Part shown: piece after piece, positions 41,021 through 49,986 of the stretch
How positions within the stretch are numbered: position 1 is the stretch's first letter
How the letters are laid out: each line of letters starts with the position of its first letter
Assembly: GCF_002090175.1 (NCBI RefSeq)
Contig: NZ_BBRN01000003.1
Coordinates: forward strand, 1 to 64,000
From: Demequina sp. NBRC 110057
Lineage (GTDB): Bacteria > Actinomycetota > Actinomycetes > Actinomycetales > Demequinaceae
Length of the DNA stretch: 64,000 nucleotides
Direction of reading: 5' to 3'
Position numbers and translations under genes: made by a program
Notes under the pieces: generated by a model
What the model saw: the letters and a program-made list of their open reading frames with translations, nothing else
The model's database searches: none
Told to the model about the DNA's origin: nothing

Positions 41021-41097
41021 CAGTCGCTGGCAGGCGACTTGCAGTCGACGTGCAGGCGACTGTCAGACGACTGCCAGGCGGTGGGTCAGGCGTGGAG
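41021..41097. repeat. Imperfect 11-bp tandem repeat near the HNH gene 3' end
   Basis: Units starting at 41021, 41031, 41042, 41053, 41064, 41075 and 41087 follow the pattern CAG(T/G/A)CGAC with a G/T-rich tail, for example CAGGCGACTTG, CAGTCGACGTG, CAGGCGACTGT. The last units run into the 3' end of the DUF222/HNH gene, whose stop codon begins at 41086. Eleven bases is about one helical turn. Function unknown. Confidence 0.6.
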
Positions 41098-42606
41098 TAG
41101 TTGGTTCAGTGCTGCGTCTTGTTCGGGTGTGGGATAGGGGTCGTCGAAGCGGTGGGGGTTGCTCGCGTTCCACGCGGCGATGAGTGCCTCGTCACATATC
41201 CAGTCGTCATCTGGTGTGGGTGGAGGGTCGAGGTCGATCTCGAAGGCCGCTCTACCGCCGACGAACCGTTGGTGTTCGTCGCTGCCCGGCGGTGTGAAGT
41301 ACACCTGTCCGGCGATCACGTCGATGCGCCATCCGTAGCGGTGCACGTCATGGTGGCAGCGGGTGCACAGCATCACGCCGTTATCGATCGTGGTGGCTCC
41401 ACCGTGTTCCCACCAGCGAATGTGGTGCGCCTCGCAGTGGGAGGCAGGAGCACCACACCTGGCACACCCCCCATCCCGGTCCAGCAACGCGATCCTCTGG
41501 GAGCGACTAAACCCGCGATGCTCGGGGCTTTGGTGAAGCACGTTGCCATGAGCATCGACAAACTGGTGAATATAGGCAGCATCGCCGCAGCACATCCCGA
41601 GAGACTCGAGAGAGACCGGAGACTCGATCCCGTCGATCGTGCCCACACCGGTGCGACGCTCGATGTCGCGCTGGGTCACCCGCACCACCATCGTGGTGCG
41701 AATCCCCGAGCGATGCATCTTGCCGCACCCCAACGTGTGACGAGCCAACTCGTGAAGCGCATCCGCCCGCATCTGACCCACCGAACGCGTATCAGTCACA
41801 CCGTCACCGCCCGCGCTGGAGCCATCGGGTCGCGCCTGCTTGCGGACGTCCCTCGTGGTCAGCTGTTCGAGGACCTCGATCACCGGGGCGGCAGTCACCG
41901 TGTCCATCTGCCCGTGGAACACCACCACACCACCCAGCTTTTCCTTCCACCACACATACCGCTCGTCGTGGTGACGTCTCTCGCGCTCCACCAGCCGCTC
42001 ATGATCGAGTTTCGCGATCACGTTGGCCACCACACGCTGCATCCGGTGCACGCTCAGACCGTGAGCCTTGTCCACCAGCTTGCGCTCCACGTCGTGCAGG
42101 TAGGAGTCATCGACCCGGCCCGCCACCAGGTTGAGCCCCTCGACGATGATGCCCGCCACATCGACCGACAAGTCACCATCGGCCTGCGCCCGCGCCACAC
42201 ACGGATACTTCGGCCGCATCACCGGCGGGCGATCGGAGCCCGGTGGGACCGCCCCGGAAGGCCGCGGTCCGGGCTCACCACCGGGACGCGATGTCACGTC
42301 GACCGGCACCGGTGTGAAGGCATCGCCTGCCTCCATCGACCGCTTCGCACGCTGCACACTCCCGCCCGTGAACGACGAGATCAGATTGCCCGCATTGCCA
42401 TGCCCCTCACGCCGAGCGAAACCACCACCAGGCTCCTCCGGAGCGCTACGACGCTTCACCTCGGCCGCATACCGCGCAGCAAGCGTCCCCGCGATCTTCT
42501 CCAACCGCGCCGCAGCCTCCAACTGATCCCACAACTCATCCCGACTCAACGCGGCAACATCCACGGACATCAACTCCCGCATCAGGGAGCCAATCCGCTC
42601 AAACAT
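41086..42606 (-). CDS. DUF222/HNH endonuclease domain protein (13E12-repeat type)
   Basis: A 506-residue protein: a helical DUF222 domain occupies the N-terminal two thirds and an HNH nuclease domain lies near residues 370-430, with CARCGAPASHCEAHHIRWW and LCTRCHHDVH supplying the zinc ligands and catalytic His. Such genes are found in many copies in actinobacteria and are thought to be mobile or selfish; their role is not settled. The ATG at 42606 has GTGAGGA at good spacing; ATG 42624 is possible. Codon use seems slightly less GC-rich than in the neighbours. Confidence 0.88.
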   Translation of the reverse strand: MFERIGSLMRELMSVDVAALSRDELWDQLEAAARLEKIAGTLAARYAAEVKRRSAPEEPGGGFARREGHGNAGNLISSFTGGSVQRAKRSMEAGDAFTPVPVDVTSRPGGEPGPRPSGAVPPGSDRPPVMRPKYPCVARAQADGDLSVDVAGIIVEGLNLVAGRVDDSYLHDVERKLVDKAHGLSVHRMQRVVANVIAKLDHERLVERERRHHDERYVWWKEKLGGVVVFHGQMDTVTAAPVIEVLEQLTTRDVRKQARPDGSSAGGDGVTDTRSVGQMRADALHELARHTLGCGKMHRSGIRTTMVVRVTQRDIERRTGVGTIDGIESPVSLESLGMCCGDAAYIHQFVDAHGNVLHQSPEHRGFSRSQRIALLDRDGGCARCGAPASHCEAHHIRWWEHGGATTIDNGVMLCTRCHHDVHRYGWRIDVIAGQVYFTPPGSDEHQRFVGGRAAFEIDLDPPPTPDDDWICDEALIAAWNASNPHRFDDPYPTPEQDAALNQLLHA

Positions 42607-42790
42607 CGCCGTCGTCCTCACCATGACTCCATCAGATCAGAGGGGTCTGACATCGCCGGATCCGCCGTCCACACGACACACAGCAGCACCGCTACGTCTC
42701 GCACACCCGCAGTCCCGATGCCCATGAATCCATGACATCAGCGACCACCGACATCGCGCCGATGTCGGTGGCCCGCGCCACAATGACCCC

Positions 42791-43693
42791 ATGTCTCTGA
42801 CAGTGGCGGTGCTCGGCACCGGAATCATGGGCGCCGCGATGGCGCGCAACCTCATCGCGGCCGGCCACGACGTCCGCGTCTGGAACCGCACGCGCGAGCG
42901 CGCGGAGCCGCTGGCCGCCGACGGCGCGACCGTCGCCGGCTCCCCCGCCCACGCCGTGGCTGGGGCCGATGCCGTCCTCACCATGCTCTTCGACGCGGCG
43001 GCCGTCCGGGAGGTCATGGCCGAGGCGACCCCCGCGGTACCCAGCGGCGCCTTCTGGATCCAGTGCACGACCACCAGCCCCGAGGACGTCGCCAGCCTCG
43101 CGCGCCTCGCCGACGACCACGGGCTCGCGTTCGTGGACGCCCCCGTCCTCGGCACGCGCGCCCCCGCGGAGGCCGGCCAGCTCACGGTCCTCGCCGCCGC
43201 CACCCCGGCAGCGCGCCCCACCGCCACGGAGGTCTTCGATGCCGTCGGCTCCCGCACGGTGTGGACGGGCGATGACCCGGCCGCGGCATCGGCCACCCGC
43301 ATGAAACTCGTCGCCAATAGCTGGGTCCTCGCGGTGAACAATGCCGCCGGCGAGACCACCGCGCTCGCCGAGACGCTCGGTGTCGACCTCGACGACTTCT
43401 TGGGGCTCATCGAGGGCGGCCCGCTCGACAACGGCTACCTGCGCGCCAAGAGCGGCCTCATCAGGGACGATGCCCTCACTCCCCCGTCGTTCGCCGTCGA
43501 CACCGCGGCGAAGGACGCCGCGCTCATCCTGGGCGTGGCCGCTACCAAGCGCGTCCGCCTCGACGGCATCGAGGCCGCCGAGGCCCGCCTCACCCGCGCA
43601 TCCGCGAAGGGCCACGGCGACGAGGACATGGCCGCCGCCTACCGCGCGACCGCGAGCACCGACCACGCAGAAAACGAGCACCGCGATGCCTGA
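42791..43693 (+). CDS. NAD(P)-dependent beta-hydroxyacid dehydrogenase family protein
   Basis: A 300-residue HIBADH-like protein: N-terminal cofactor loop VLGTGIMGAAMARNL, the substrate-site segment DAPVLGTRAPAEAGQLTVL (equivalent of the DAPVSGG motif) and the catalytic Lys in TRMKLVANSWV. It oxidises a 3-hydroxyacid or reduces a semialdehyde; the substrate is unknown. It overlaps the next gene by eight bases. Confidence 0.86.
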   Translation: MSLTVAVLGTGIMGAAMARNLIAAGHDVRVWNRTRERAEPLAADGATVAGSPAHAVAGADAVLTMLFDAAAVREVMAEATPAVPSGAFWIQCTTTSPEDVASLARLADDHGLAFVDAPVLGTRAPAEAGQLTVLAAATPAARPTATEVFDAVGSRTVWTGDDPAAASATRMKLVANSWVLAVNNAAGETTALAETLGVDLDDFLGLIEGGPLDNGYLRAKSGLIRDDALTPPSFAVDTAAKDAALILGVAATKRVRLDGIEAAEARLTRASAKGHGDEDMAAAYRATASTDHAENEHRDA

Positions 43694-44246
43694 GCCCGAG
43701 CGCCTGACGGTTCCCGACGCATCGGCCTGGCGGGAATGGCTCGACCAGCACGAGGACACCTCGGACGGCGTGTGGCTCATCCTCACCAAGAAGGCCGGCG
43801 CTCCCGACACCACACTGACCTACGCGCAGGCGCTCGAGGAGGCGCTGTGCAGCGGGTGGATCGACGGTCGCCGCCGCTCGCTCGACGACCGCACGTTCCA
43901 GCAGCACTTCACTCCCCGGCGCGCGCGGTCCATCTGGTCCCAGCGCAACGTCGGCTTCGTCGCGACGCTCATCGGCGAGGGCCGCATGCGCCCGCGCGGC
44001 CAGGCCGAGATCGATCGCGCCAAGGCCGACGGCCGCTGGGACCGCGCCTACGCGGGCCAGGCAGCGATGACGATTCCCGACGACCTGACGGCCGCGCTAG
44101 CAGCCCAGCCCGGAGCATCGGCCGCCTTCGATGCCCTCCCGCGGGCCGAGCAGTTCAGTCACCTCCACCAGGTGGTGACGGCGGCCGATGCCGCCAAGCG
44201 GCTGGCGCGGATCGCGAAGGTCGTGGAGCGGGTCACCCCCGGCTGA
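43686..44246 (+). CDS. YdeI/OmpD-associated-family protein
   Basis: A 186-residue protein of the YdeI (Bacteroidetes/actinobacterial OmdA) group: SAWREWLDQHEDTSDGVWLI, then LEEALCSGWIDGRRRSLDD and QHFTPRRARSIWSQRN are the conserved core. It is cytoplasmic with no signal peptide. Function is not established, though some relatives affect antimicrobial-peptide resistance. The eight-base overlap with the upstream dehydrogenase suggests co-translation. Confidence 0.8.
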   Translation: MPEPERLTVPDASAWREWLDQHEDTSDGVWLILTKKAGAPDTTLTYAQALEEALCSGWIDGRRRSLDDRTFQQHFTPRRARSIWSQRNVGFVATLIGEGRMRPRGQAEIDRAKADGRWDRAYAGQAAMTIPDDLTAALAAQPGASAAFDALPRAEQFSHLHQVVTAADAAKRLARIAKVVERVTPG

Positions 44247-44264
44247 CCCTGCCAGACTGGGCGC

Positions 44265-45614
44265 ATGCCTTCCCAGGACGCGGCCTCCGCGAGCGCGCTC
44301 ACCACGGACCAGTACGAGCTCACGATGTCCGCGAGCCACCTCGCGCAGGGCCGCACGGCGACCGCGACGTTCGACCTCTTCGTGCGCCGCCTGCCTCCCG
44401 AGCGCCGCTTCCTGGTCACCGCCGGCCTCGCCGACGCGCTCGAGTACCTCGAGAAGTTGCGCTTCACGGCCGATGACGTCGACTACCTCGCGAGCCTCGG
44501 CACCTTCCCGGCGCCCTTCCTCGACTACCTGCGCGAGTTCCGCTTCACGGGGGAGGTGTGGGCGATGGCCGAGGGCGAAAGCGCGTTCCCCGGCGAGCCC
44601 CTGGTGCGGGTGACGGCGCCGCTCATCGAGGCGCAGATCGTCGAGACGGCCCTGTTGACGTTCGTCGGCCACCAGACGGCGATCGCCTCCAAGGCCGCGC
44701 GCGTGGCCCTCGCGTGCGGCGACCGCACCTTCGTCGACTTCGCGGCCCGCCGCGCTCACGGCCCCGATGCCGCCCTCACCGGGGCGCGTGCGGCGTACCT
44801 CGCGGGGGCATCGGGCACCAGCAACGTGCTCGCGGGCAAGCGCTACGGCATCCCGCTGAGCGGCACGATGGCGCACGCCTACGTCATGTCCCACGACGAC
44901 GAGCGCGACGCCTTCCGCGCCTTCGCCCGCGACTTCCCCGAGGCGTCGGTCCTGCTCATCGACACCTACGACACGCTTCAGGGCGCGCGCCACGTCGTCG
45001 AGGTGGCGCGCGAGCTCGCTGCCGAGGGCATCCAGATCCAGGGCGTGAGGATCGACTCGGGCGACCTCGCATCGCTGTCCACCCAGGTGCGCGCCATCCT
45101 CGACGCGGGCGGGCTGCACGACGTGCGCATCGTCGCCAGTTCCGACCTCGACGAGCACCGCATCACCGACCTCCTGCAGGCGGGGGCGCCCATCGACGCG
45201 TTCGGCGTGGGCACGCAGATGGGCGTCGCAGCCGATGCCCCCGCGCTCAGCGCCGTCTACAAACTCGTCGAGTACGACGGCAGGCCCGTTCAGAAGCGCT
45301 CCCCCGGCAAGGCCTCCCTGCCAGGCCGCAAGCAGGTCTGGCGCGCCACGCGCGACGGGCGCATCGTGGGCGACACGGTGGGACTCGAGTCGGAGACAGG
45401 AATCGACGGCAGCCCGATGCTCGCTCGGGTCATGGCCGAGGGTCGCCGTCTCGACGGGGCAGGGTTCGGCTCGCTGGCCGATGCCCGCGAGCGCTGCGCC
45501 GCCGGGCTCGCCTCGCTGCCGCCGCGGCTCAGGGCGCTCGGGCGAAGCGAGGATGCGGTGCCCGTTGGCGTGTCCGCCGGCCTCGAGGAGCTGGGGCGGT
45601 CCGTCACCGCCTGA
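44265..45614 (+). CDS. pncB: Nicotinate phosphoribosyltransferase
   Basis: NAD salvage enzyme that makes nicotinate mononucleotide from nicotinate and PRPP. The 449-residue product starts with LTTDQYELTM, contains FAARRAHGPDAALTGARAAYLAG, GTMAHAYVMSH with the phosphorylatable His, and RIDSGDLASL. Length and segments match the actinobacterial form. A CAGACT hexamer six bases before the ATG may be a -10 of a leaderless transcript. Confidence 0.95.
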   Translation: MPSQDAASASALTTDQYELTMSASHLAQGRTATATFDLFVRRLPPERRFLVTAGLADALEYLEKLRFTADDVDYLASLGTFPAPFLDYLREFRFTGEVWAMAEGESAFPGEPLVRVTAPLIEAQIVETALLTFVGHQTAIASKAARVALACGDRTFVDFAARRAHGPDAALTGARAAYLAGASGTSNVLAGKRYGIPLSGTMAHAYVMSHDDERDAFRAFARDFPEASVLLIDTYDTLQGARHVVEVARELAAEGIQIQGVRIDSGDLASLSTQVRAILDAGGLHDVRIVASSDLDEHRITDLLQAGAPIDAFGVGTQMGVAADAPALSAVYKLVEYDGRPVQKRSPGKASLPGRKQVWRATRDGRIVGDTVGLESETGIDGSPMLARVMAEGRRLDGAGFGSLADARERCAAGLASLPPRLRALGRSEDAVPVGVSAGLEELGRSVTA

Positions 45615-45679
45615 GCACCGCCAGGGTTCGCTACAGTCCTGAGTCAGGCGCATGACGCGCCTGCTGGGGGGATCACACG

Positions 45680-46849
45680 ATGACGTTCTATCCGGACGGC
45701 GCGCCAGACGACGCGATGCCGCGGCGCACCACGCCGCGCCTTCCCGCGCCCGGCTGGCTTCCCGATCCGGCGGAGACGCATCTCGAGCGGTACTGGGACG
45801 GCTCCAGCTGGACCAGCCGCACCCGTGACCGGGCGACGCGGATCGAGACCGCGACCTACGCATCGGCCGCCTACGCGCAGCGCGCATGGACCCCGTACCA
45901 ACCCAAGCGACGCAACCCCGGCCGCACCATCCTGATCGGCCTCGCCATCGTCATCGTGCTGCTCAACGCGTATCGGTGGGCGGACAACCTCGGCTACCTC
46001 CCCACGTGGGCCCTCGTCGGGGCGAGTGCCGACGTGGCGCCGGTCCCCGTCGTCGACGACGCCGTCACCGATGTCGCGGGCCTGCCGACGGAGTACCCCA
46101 CGTTCGGCTCGACGGAACTGGTGCGCCACATCGAAATGGGGCTGCTCGCCCAGCAGGGCCAGATCGACGTGACCGACTGGGCACGCGGCGGCGGTGCGGA
46201 CGCGGTGCTCGACGCGTACAGCGAGGCGCAGTCCCAGAACCCGTACGTGTTCACGGCGGGCGGGCAGTACCGCGAGGTGGGCGCGATGGCCTACCTGGAG
46301 CCGCGCTACATCTACGACGACGCCGAGGCGGATCGCCGCCGCCTCGTCACCCTGCGCTCGGCGTATCAGGCGGCCGAGGCATCGGGCGCCACGACGGCGA
46401 CCTCCGCATCGGACCAGGTGACAGCGATCCACGATTACGTGGTCGCACTCGCTGAGTACGACTACACGGCGTACGACATGATCACCGACGGCGACGTCGA
46501 CAACGCCCGCGTGGACCAGAGCCAGGAGGCGTATGGGATCTTCGCGGACGGGACCGCCGTCTGCAACGGCTACGCGCAGGCGTTCATGGCGATGGCCGAT
46601 GCGGTGGGCCTCGATGCTGTCCAGGTCACCGGGACGGCATCCTCGGGGATGACCGTGGGCAATCACGCCTGGAACAAGGTCTTCGTCGACGGCGCATGGC
46701 TCGTGGTCGACACCACCTGGGACGACCCCGCCGGGACGTCGCGCATCCAACGCGACTACCTAATGCTGGATCCGGCGAGCCCGCTGCTAGTGACGCGCAG
46801 CGAGGACTCCGACTGGATGGTCGACTCCGAGATCGGGCGGTTCACGTAG
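45680..46849 (+). CDS. DUF2510 and transglutaminase-like domain membrane protein
   Basis: A 389-residue protein: an N-terminal DUF2510 module (PGWLPDPAETHLERYWDGSS, residues 24-43), a membrane helix near 77-94, then a large extracytoplasmic region ending in a transglutaminase-like core with Cys in GTAVCNGYA, His in GNHAWN and Asp in VDTTWDD. The catalytic triad therefore looks complete. It may crosslink or cleave peptide substrates at the cell surface. A TACAGT -10-like hexamer lies 43 bases upstream. Confidence 0.78.
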   Translation: MTFYPDGAPDDAMPRRTTPRLPAPGWLPDPAETHLERYWDGSSWTSRTRDRATRIETATYASAAYAQRAWTPYQPKRRNPGRTILIGLAIVIVLLNAYRWADNLGYLPTWALVGASADVAPVPVVDDAVTDVAGLPTEYPTFGSTELVRHIEMGLLAQQGQIDVTDWARGGGADAVLDAYSEAQSQNPYVFTAGGQYREVGAMAYLEPRYIYDDAEADRRRLVTLRSAYQAAEASGATTATSASDQVTAIHDYVVALAEYDYTAYDMITDGDVDNARVDQSQEAYGIFADGTAVCNGYAQAFMAMADAVGLDAVQVTGTASSGMTVGNHAWNKVFVDGAWLVVDTTWDDPAGTSRIQRDYLMLDPASPLLVTRSEDSDWMVDSEIGRFT

Positions 46850-46855
46850 ACCCTC

Positions 46856-46869
46856 GTGAGGAATCTCAC
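46856..46869. repeat. Inverted repeat GTGAG-GAAT-CTCAC
   Basis: A perfect 5-bp inverted repeat just past the transglutaminase-like gene and upstream of the Ltp-type gene. It shares GGAATCTCA with the element at 1775-1790. A TACAGT -10-like hexamer for the downstream gene lies at 46920-46925. Confidence 0.3.
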
Positions 46870-46992
46870 AGCCGTGTCTCGATTCGGCAAAGTCCCACGT
46901 CCGACCGAAAAGCGGACCCTACAGTCGGTTCATCCCCGGGCCATTGACGGCCGCCCCCACGCGCGGCCACACGCATCAACCTAGGGGAACTC

Positions 46993-47700
46993 ATGTCGAT
47001 CACCGACACCATCAAGAACCACAAGATCCTGAGCGGCGTCATCGGCGGTGTCGTGTTCATCGGCCTCATCGCGTCGTGCAGCGGCGGCACCGAAGGCGAG
47101 GCCGATGCCGCGGCGAGCGCCACTCCCTCGATCACCGCGACGGCACCCGCCGAGAACGCTGAGCCCGCGGCCGACGACGCCGTCGCCGAGGATGAGGCGC
47201 CTGCCGAGGCCGACGAGGTAGTCGAGGAGACCGTCGTCGAGGAGGCCGACGAGCCTGCGGAGCCCGAGATGACCGCGGGACAGGAGAACGCCGTCGGTTC
47301 CGCCGAGTCGTACCTCGACTACACGGCGTTCTCGCGCTCGGGCCTCATCGAGCAGCTCGAGTTTGAGGGCTACGAGACCGCCGATGCCGAGTTCGCCGTC
47401 GACTATGTGGACGTCGACTGGAACGAGCAGGCCGTGAAGAGCGCCGAGAACTACCTCGACTTCTCCGCGTTCTCGAAGACGGGGCTGGCCGACCAGCTGG
47501 AGTTCGAGGGCTTCACCGCCAAGCAGGCCTCGCAGGCCGTCGACGCGATCGACGTGGACTGGAACGAGCAGGCGGCCCTGAGCGCCGAGAGCTACCTCGA
47601 GGTCACCACGTTCTCGCGCTCGGGGCTCATCGACCAGCTGAAGTTCGAGGGCTTCACGGCGGACCAGGCCGCCTACGGAGCCGACGCCGCCGGCCTGTAG
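46993..47700 (+). CDS. Ltp-family lipoprotein with three repeated domains
   Basis: A 235-residue protein with a lipoprotein-like N-terminus (GLIASC, Cys at 30), an acidic Ala/Glu-rich linker to about residue 95, and three tandem Ltp (PF07553-type) repeats of about 48 residues. Each repeat has the form SAE(S/N)YL, SRSGLI or SKTGLA, then LxFEG, and ends in a VDWNEQA-like joint. The family is named for Ltp of a Streptococcus phage, which blocks superinfecting phage DNA entry; bacterial copies have no proven role. AGGGGAA precedes the ATG. Confidence 0.85.
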   Translation: MSITDTIKNHKILSGVIGGVVFIGLIASCSGGTEGEADAAASATPSITATAPAENAEPAADDAVAEDEAPAEADEVVEETVVEEADEPAEPEMTAGQENAVGSAESYLDYTAFSRSGLIEQLEFEGYETADAEFAVDYVDVDWNEQAVKSAENYLDFSAFSKTGLADQLEFEGFTAKQASQAVDAIDVDWNEQAALSAESYLEVTTFSRSGLIDQLKFEGFTADQAAYGADAAGL

Positions 47701-47718
47701 CCCTGCACCTTGCACCAC

Positions 47719-47760
47719 GGCGAGGGCCCCGGACACCGCTTGGTGTCCGGGGCCCTCGCC
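47719..47760. terminator. Strong bidirectional terminator hairpin
   Basis: GGCGAGGGCCCCGGACACC (47719-47737) pairs perfectly with its complement at 47742-47760: a 19-bp stem with a GCTT tetraloop between the convergent Ltp-type and DEAD-box genes. No long T-run follows. Confidence 0.88.
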
Positions 47761-47779
47761 GTCTGAGCCTCAGGAGCGC

Positions 47780-49327
47780 TTAGCGCGTGCGGCGACCGCC
47801 GCGCGAGGCGGAGAAGTCCGCCGCCGAGCGGTGACCGCCGCCGTGCGACTGGGGACGGCGACCGCCGGAGCGGGCACCACCGGAGCCGTTGCCCGCTGCC
47901 TGGCGCGTTCCACCCTGCTCGTTCGAGGTTGCGGTGGAGCGGGCGGAACCGCTGGCGCCGCGTCCGCGACCACGGCCGCCCTGGCTCGAGCCGCCCTGAC
48001 CGCCGTTGCCACCACGGCCGCGGCCCTGGCCGCCACCCTGGCCACCGTTGCGCGAGCCGCCGCCGTTGCGCGAGCGACCGCCGCCGTTGCCACGACCCTG
48101 ACCCTGCTTCTGCGGGCCGGTGCCGGCGATGGCGATCTCGGCCGCGGCGGCGGAGACGCGTTCGGCGCGCTCGCCGATCAGCGTGACCACGGCGGGCGAT
48201 GAGTCGTTGACCTTCTCGGGCTTGACGTTGATCTTGGCCTTGCGCAGCAGCTGGTCGGTGTCGCGACGCTGCTCGGGAAGCACGAGGGTCGCCACGTCAC
48301 CGGAGGAACCGGCACGCGCGGTGCGGCCCGAGCGGTGCAGGTACGCCTTGTGCTCGGCCGGCGGGTCCACGTGGACCACGAGCTCGACGCCGTCGACGTG
48401 GACGCCACGGGCGGCGACGTCGGTCGCGACCAGGACCTTCACGCGGCCCTCGGCGAACGCGGCGAGGTTGCGGTCGCGGGCGTTCTGCGACAGGTTGCCG
48501 TGCAGGTCGACGGCGGGGATGCCGTCGGCCGTGAGCTGGCGAGCAAGGCGCTTGGCGTGGTGCTTGGTACGCATGAAGAGGACGCGACGGCCGGTGCCCG
48601 ATGCCAGGGCGCGGACCACGTTCTTCTTGGCCTCGGCATCGGCCAGGTGGAAGACGTGGTGCGTCATCGCCTCGACGGGGCTCTCGGCCGAGTCGACCGA
48701 GTGCGTGGTGGGGTTGTTGAGGAAGCGCTTCACGAGCTTGTCCACGCCGTTGTCGAGCGTGGCCGAGAACAGCAGGCGCTGGCCGTTGGTGGGCGTCGCG
48801 TTCATGATGCGGGTGACGCCGGGGAGGAAGCCGAGGTCGGCCATGTGGTCGGCCTCGTCCAGCACGGTGATCTCGACGGCGTCGAGGGACACGATGCGCT
48901 GGCCCATGAGGTCCTCGAGGCGGCCGGGGCAGGCGACGACGATGTCGACGCCGCGCGCCATGGCGCGCTCCTGACGCTGCTGGCTGACGCCACCGAAGAT
49001 GGTGGTGGTGGTCATGCCGTAGGCGGCGGCCAGCGGCGAGATGACCGCGTCGATCTGCGTGGCGAGCTCGCGGGTGGGCGCGAGGATCAGTGCACGGGGG
49101 CGACCGGGCTTGGCCTTGCCGCCCTTGGCACCGAGGCGCGCGGCGACGGGCAGCGAGAACGCGAGGGTCTTGCCCGAGCCGGTCTTACCGCGGCCAAGGA
49201 CGTCGCGTCCGGGAAGGGTGTCGGGCAGCGTGTCGGCCTGAATGGGGAAGGCGTTGGTCTTGCCCTCGCGCTCCAGCACGGTGGTGAGCTGCGTGGGCAC
49301 GCCGAGTTCGGCGAAAGAAATAGACAT
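47780..49327 (-). CDS. DEAD-box ATP-dependent RNA helicase with RGG-like tail
   Basis: A 515-residue helicase: Q motif region FAELGVP, motif I GKTGSGKT, DEADHM as motif II, SAT as motif III and HRSGRTARAG as motif VI. The last 115 or so residues are a Gly/Arg/Asn/Gln-rich low-complexity tail, expected to bind RNA. It probably unwinds structured RNA in ribosome assembly or cold adaptation. The ATG at 49327 follows a weak ribosome site; a leader of up to about 250 bases may precede it. Confidence 0.92.
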   Translation of the reverse strand: MSISFAELGVPTQLTTVLEREGKTNAFPIQADTLPDTLPGRDVLGRGKTGSGKTLAFSLPVAARLGAKGGKAKPGRPRALILAPTRELATQIDAVISPLAAAYGMTTTTIFGGVSQQRQERAMARGVDIVVACPGRLEDLMGQRIVSLDAVEITVLDEADHMADLGFLPGVTRIMNATPTNGQRLLFSATLDNGVDKLVKRFLNNPTTHSVDSAESPVEAMTHHVFHLADAEAKKNVVRALASGTGRRVLFMRTKHHAKRLARQLTADGIPAVDLHGNLSQNARDRNLAAFAEGRVKVLVATDVAARGVHVDGVELVVHVDPPAEHKAYLHRSGRTARAGSSGDVATLVLPEQRRDTDQLLRKAKINVKPEKVNDSSPAVVTLIGERAERVSAAAAEIAIAGTGPQKQGQGRGNGGGRSRNGGGSRNGGQGGGQGRGRGGNGGQGGSSQGGRGRGRGASGSARSTATSNEQGGTRQAAGNGSGGARSGGRRPQSHGGGHRSAADFSASRGGRRTR

Positions 49328-49711
49328 ACGTCTGGGTGAGCCTTTCGGGCTACGGGCCGATGCGCGCGCTCGCCTTGGCGGCGCGCGTGGGAGTTCCCTC
49401 GTGGAGGGCACCGGCGATGGTGGCGAATCGCGATGGGGACACGCGTTCGTTCGCCGAAGAGAGGATTTCTACGAGCCTGGCGCCGGTGTGCTCGTGTCAG
49501 GAGCAAGTGCGCTGGCGAGAAGGAGAAGCAATCTGCGACGCGTGCCCGGCGGGTGCCGGATCACAATCGTCAATGATAGCAGGTGAGTTGCCGACCGGCG
49601 AGGATCGGGCGCGCATACAGAACGAGGCGGGCGCCGCGGGGGTCTCCCCGCAGCGTCCGCCTCGTTCAAGCGAGAGGTCACATCTCACTGCTCACGCGTA
49701 TGCCCGCCGGC
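49328..49711 (-). promoter_or_regulatory. Long leader/spacer upstream of the DEAD-box gene
   Basis: No protein gene is evident in this 384-bp gap. On the minus strand a TATCAT -10-like hexamer lies near 49580, which would give the helicase mRNA a leader of roughly 245 bases, a length typical of cold-shock helicase messages. GAACGAGGCGG (49620-49630) and CCGCCTCGTTC (49657-49667) form a hairpin with an inner CGGGG/CCCCG stem that is placed to terminate the DUF6131 gene. Confidence 0.45.
49620..49667 (-). terminator. Hairpin downstream of the DUF6131-like gene
   Basis: The outer stem GAACGAGGCGGGCGC / GCGTCCGCCTCGTTC has one mismatch and the inner stem is CGGGG/CCCCG. It lies 45 bases past the small gene's stop and upstream of the helicase promoter region. 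No T-run. Confidence 0.6.
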
Positions 49712-49867
49712 CTAGAACCAGTGCTTTCGTCCGCCAACGGCGCGGCCCGTGCCTCCGAGCAGAGCGAGCACAAGCCCGACCACCATCAGCACGATGCCGA
49801 TGGTCTGCAGGATGCCGATCGACGCGAGGAGGCCGATCAGGAAGAGAATCAGACCGAGAATGATCAC
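49712..49867 (-). CDS. DUF6131-like small membrane protein
   Basis: A 51-residue protein that is almost entirely two hydrophobic helices, starting VIILGLILFLIGLLASIGI and ending with a GRAVGGRKHWF tail. This matches the small actinobacterial DUF6131 proteins (hydrophobic pair plus a Gly/Arg/His/Trp end). The start is a GTG at 49867 with a weak GGAA upstream. Function unknown. Too short for most length filters. Confidence 0.7.
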   Translation of the reverse strand: MIILGLILFLIGLLASIGILQTIGIVLMVVGLVLALLGGTGRAVGGRKHWF

Positions 49868-49986
49868 AGCGGTTCCAATCTGTCGCGGCCTCGTTGCCGA
49901 GGCCGTGGGGTCTAGGTCGCCGTGGGTAACGCGTAAAACCCCACGTATCTTCCCGGCACCCCAAAAATCGTCCTCCGTGAGACCGG

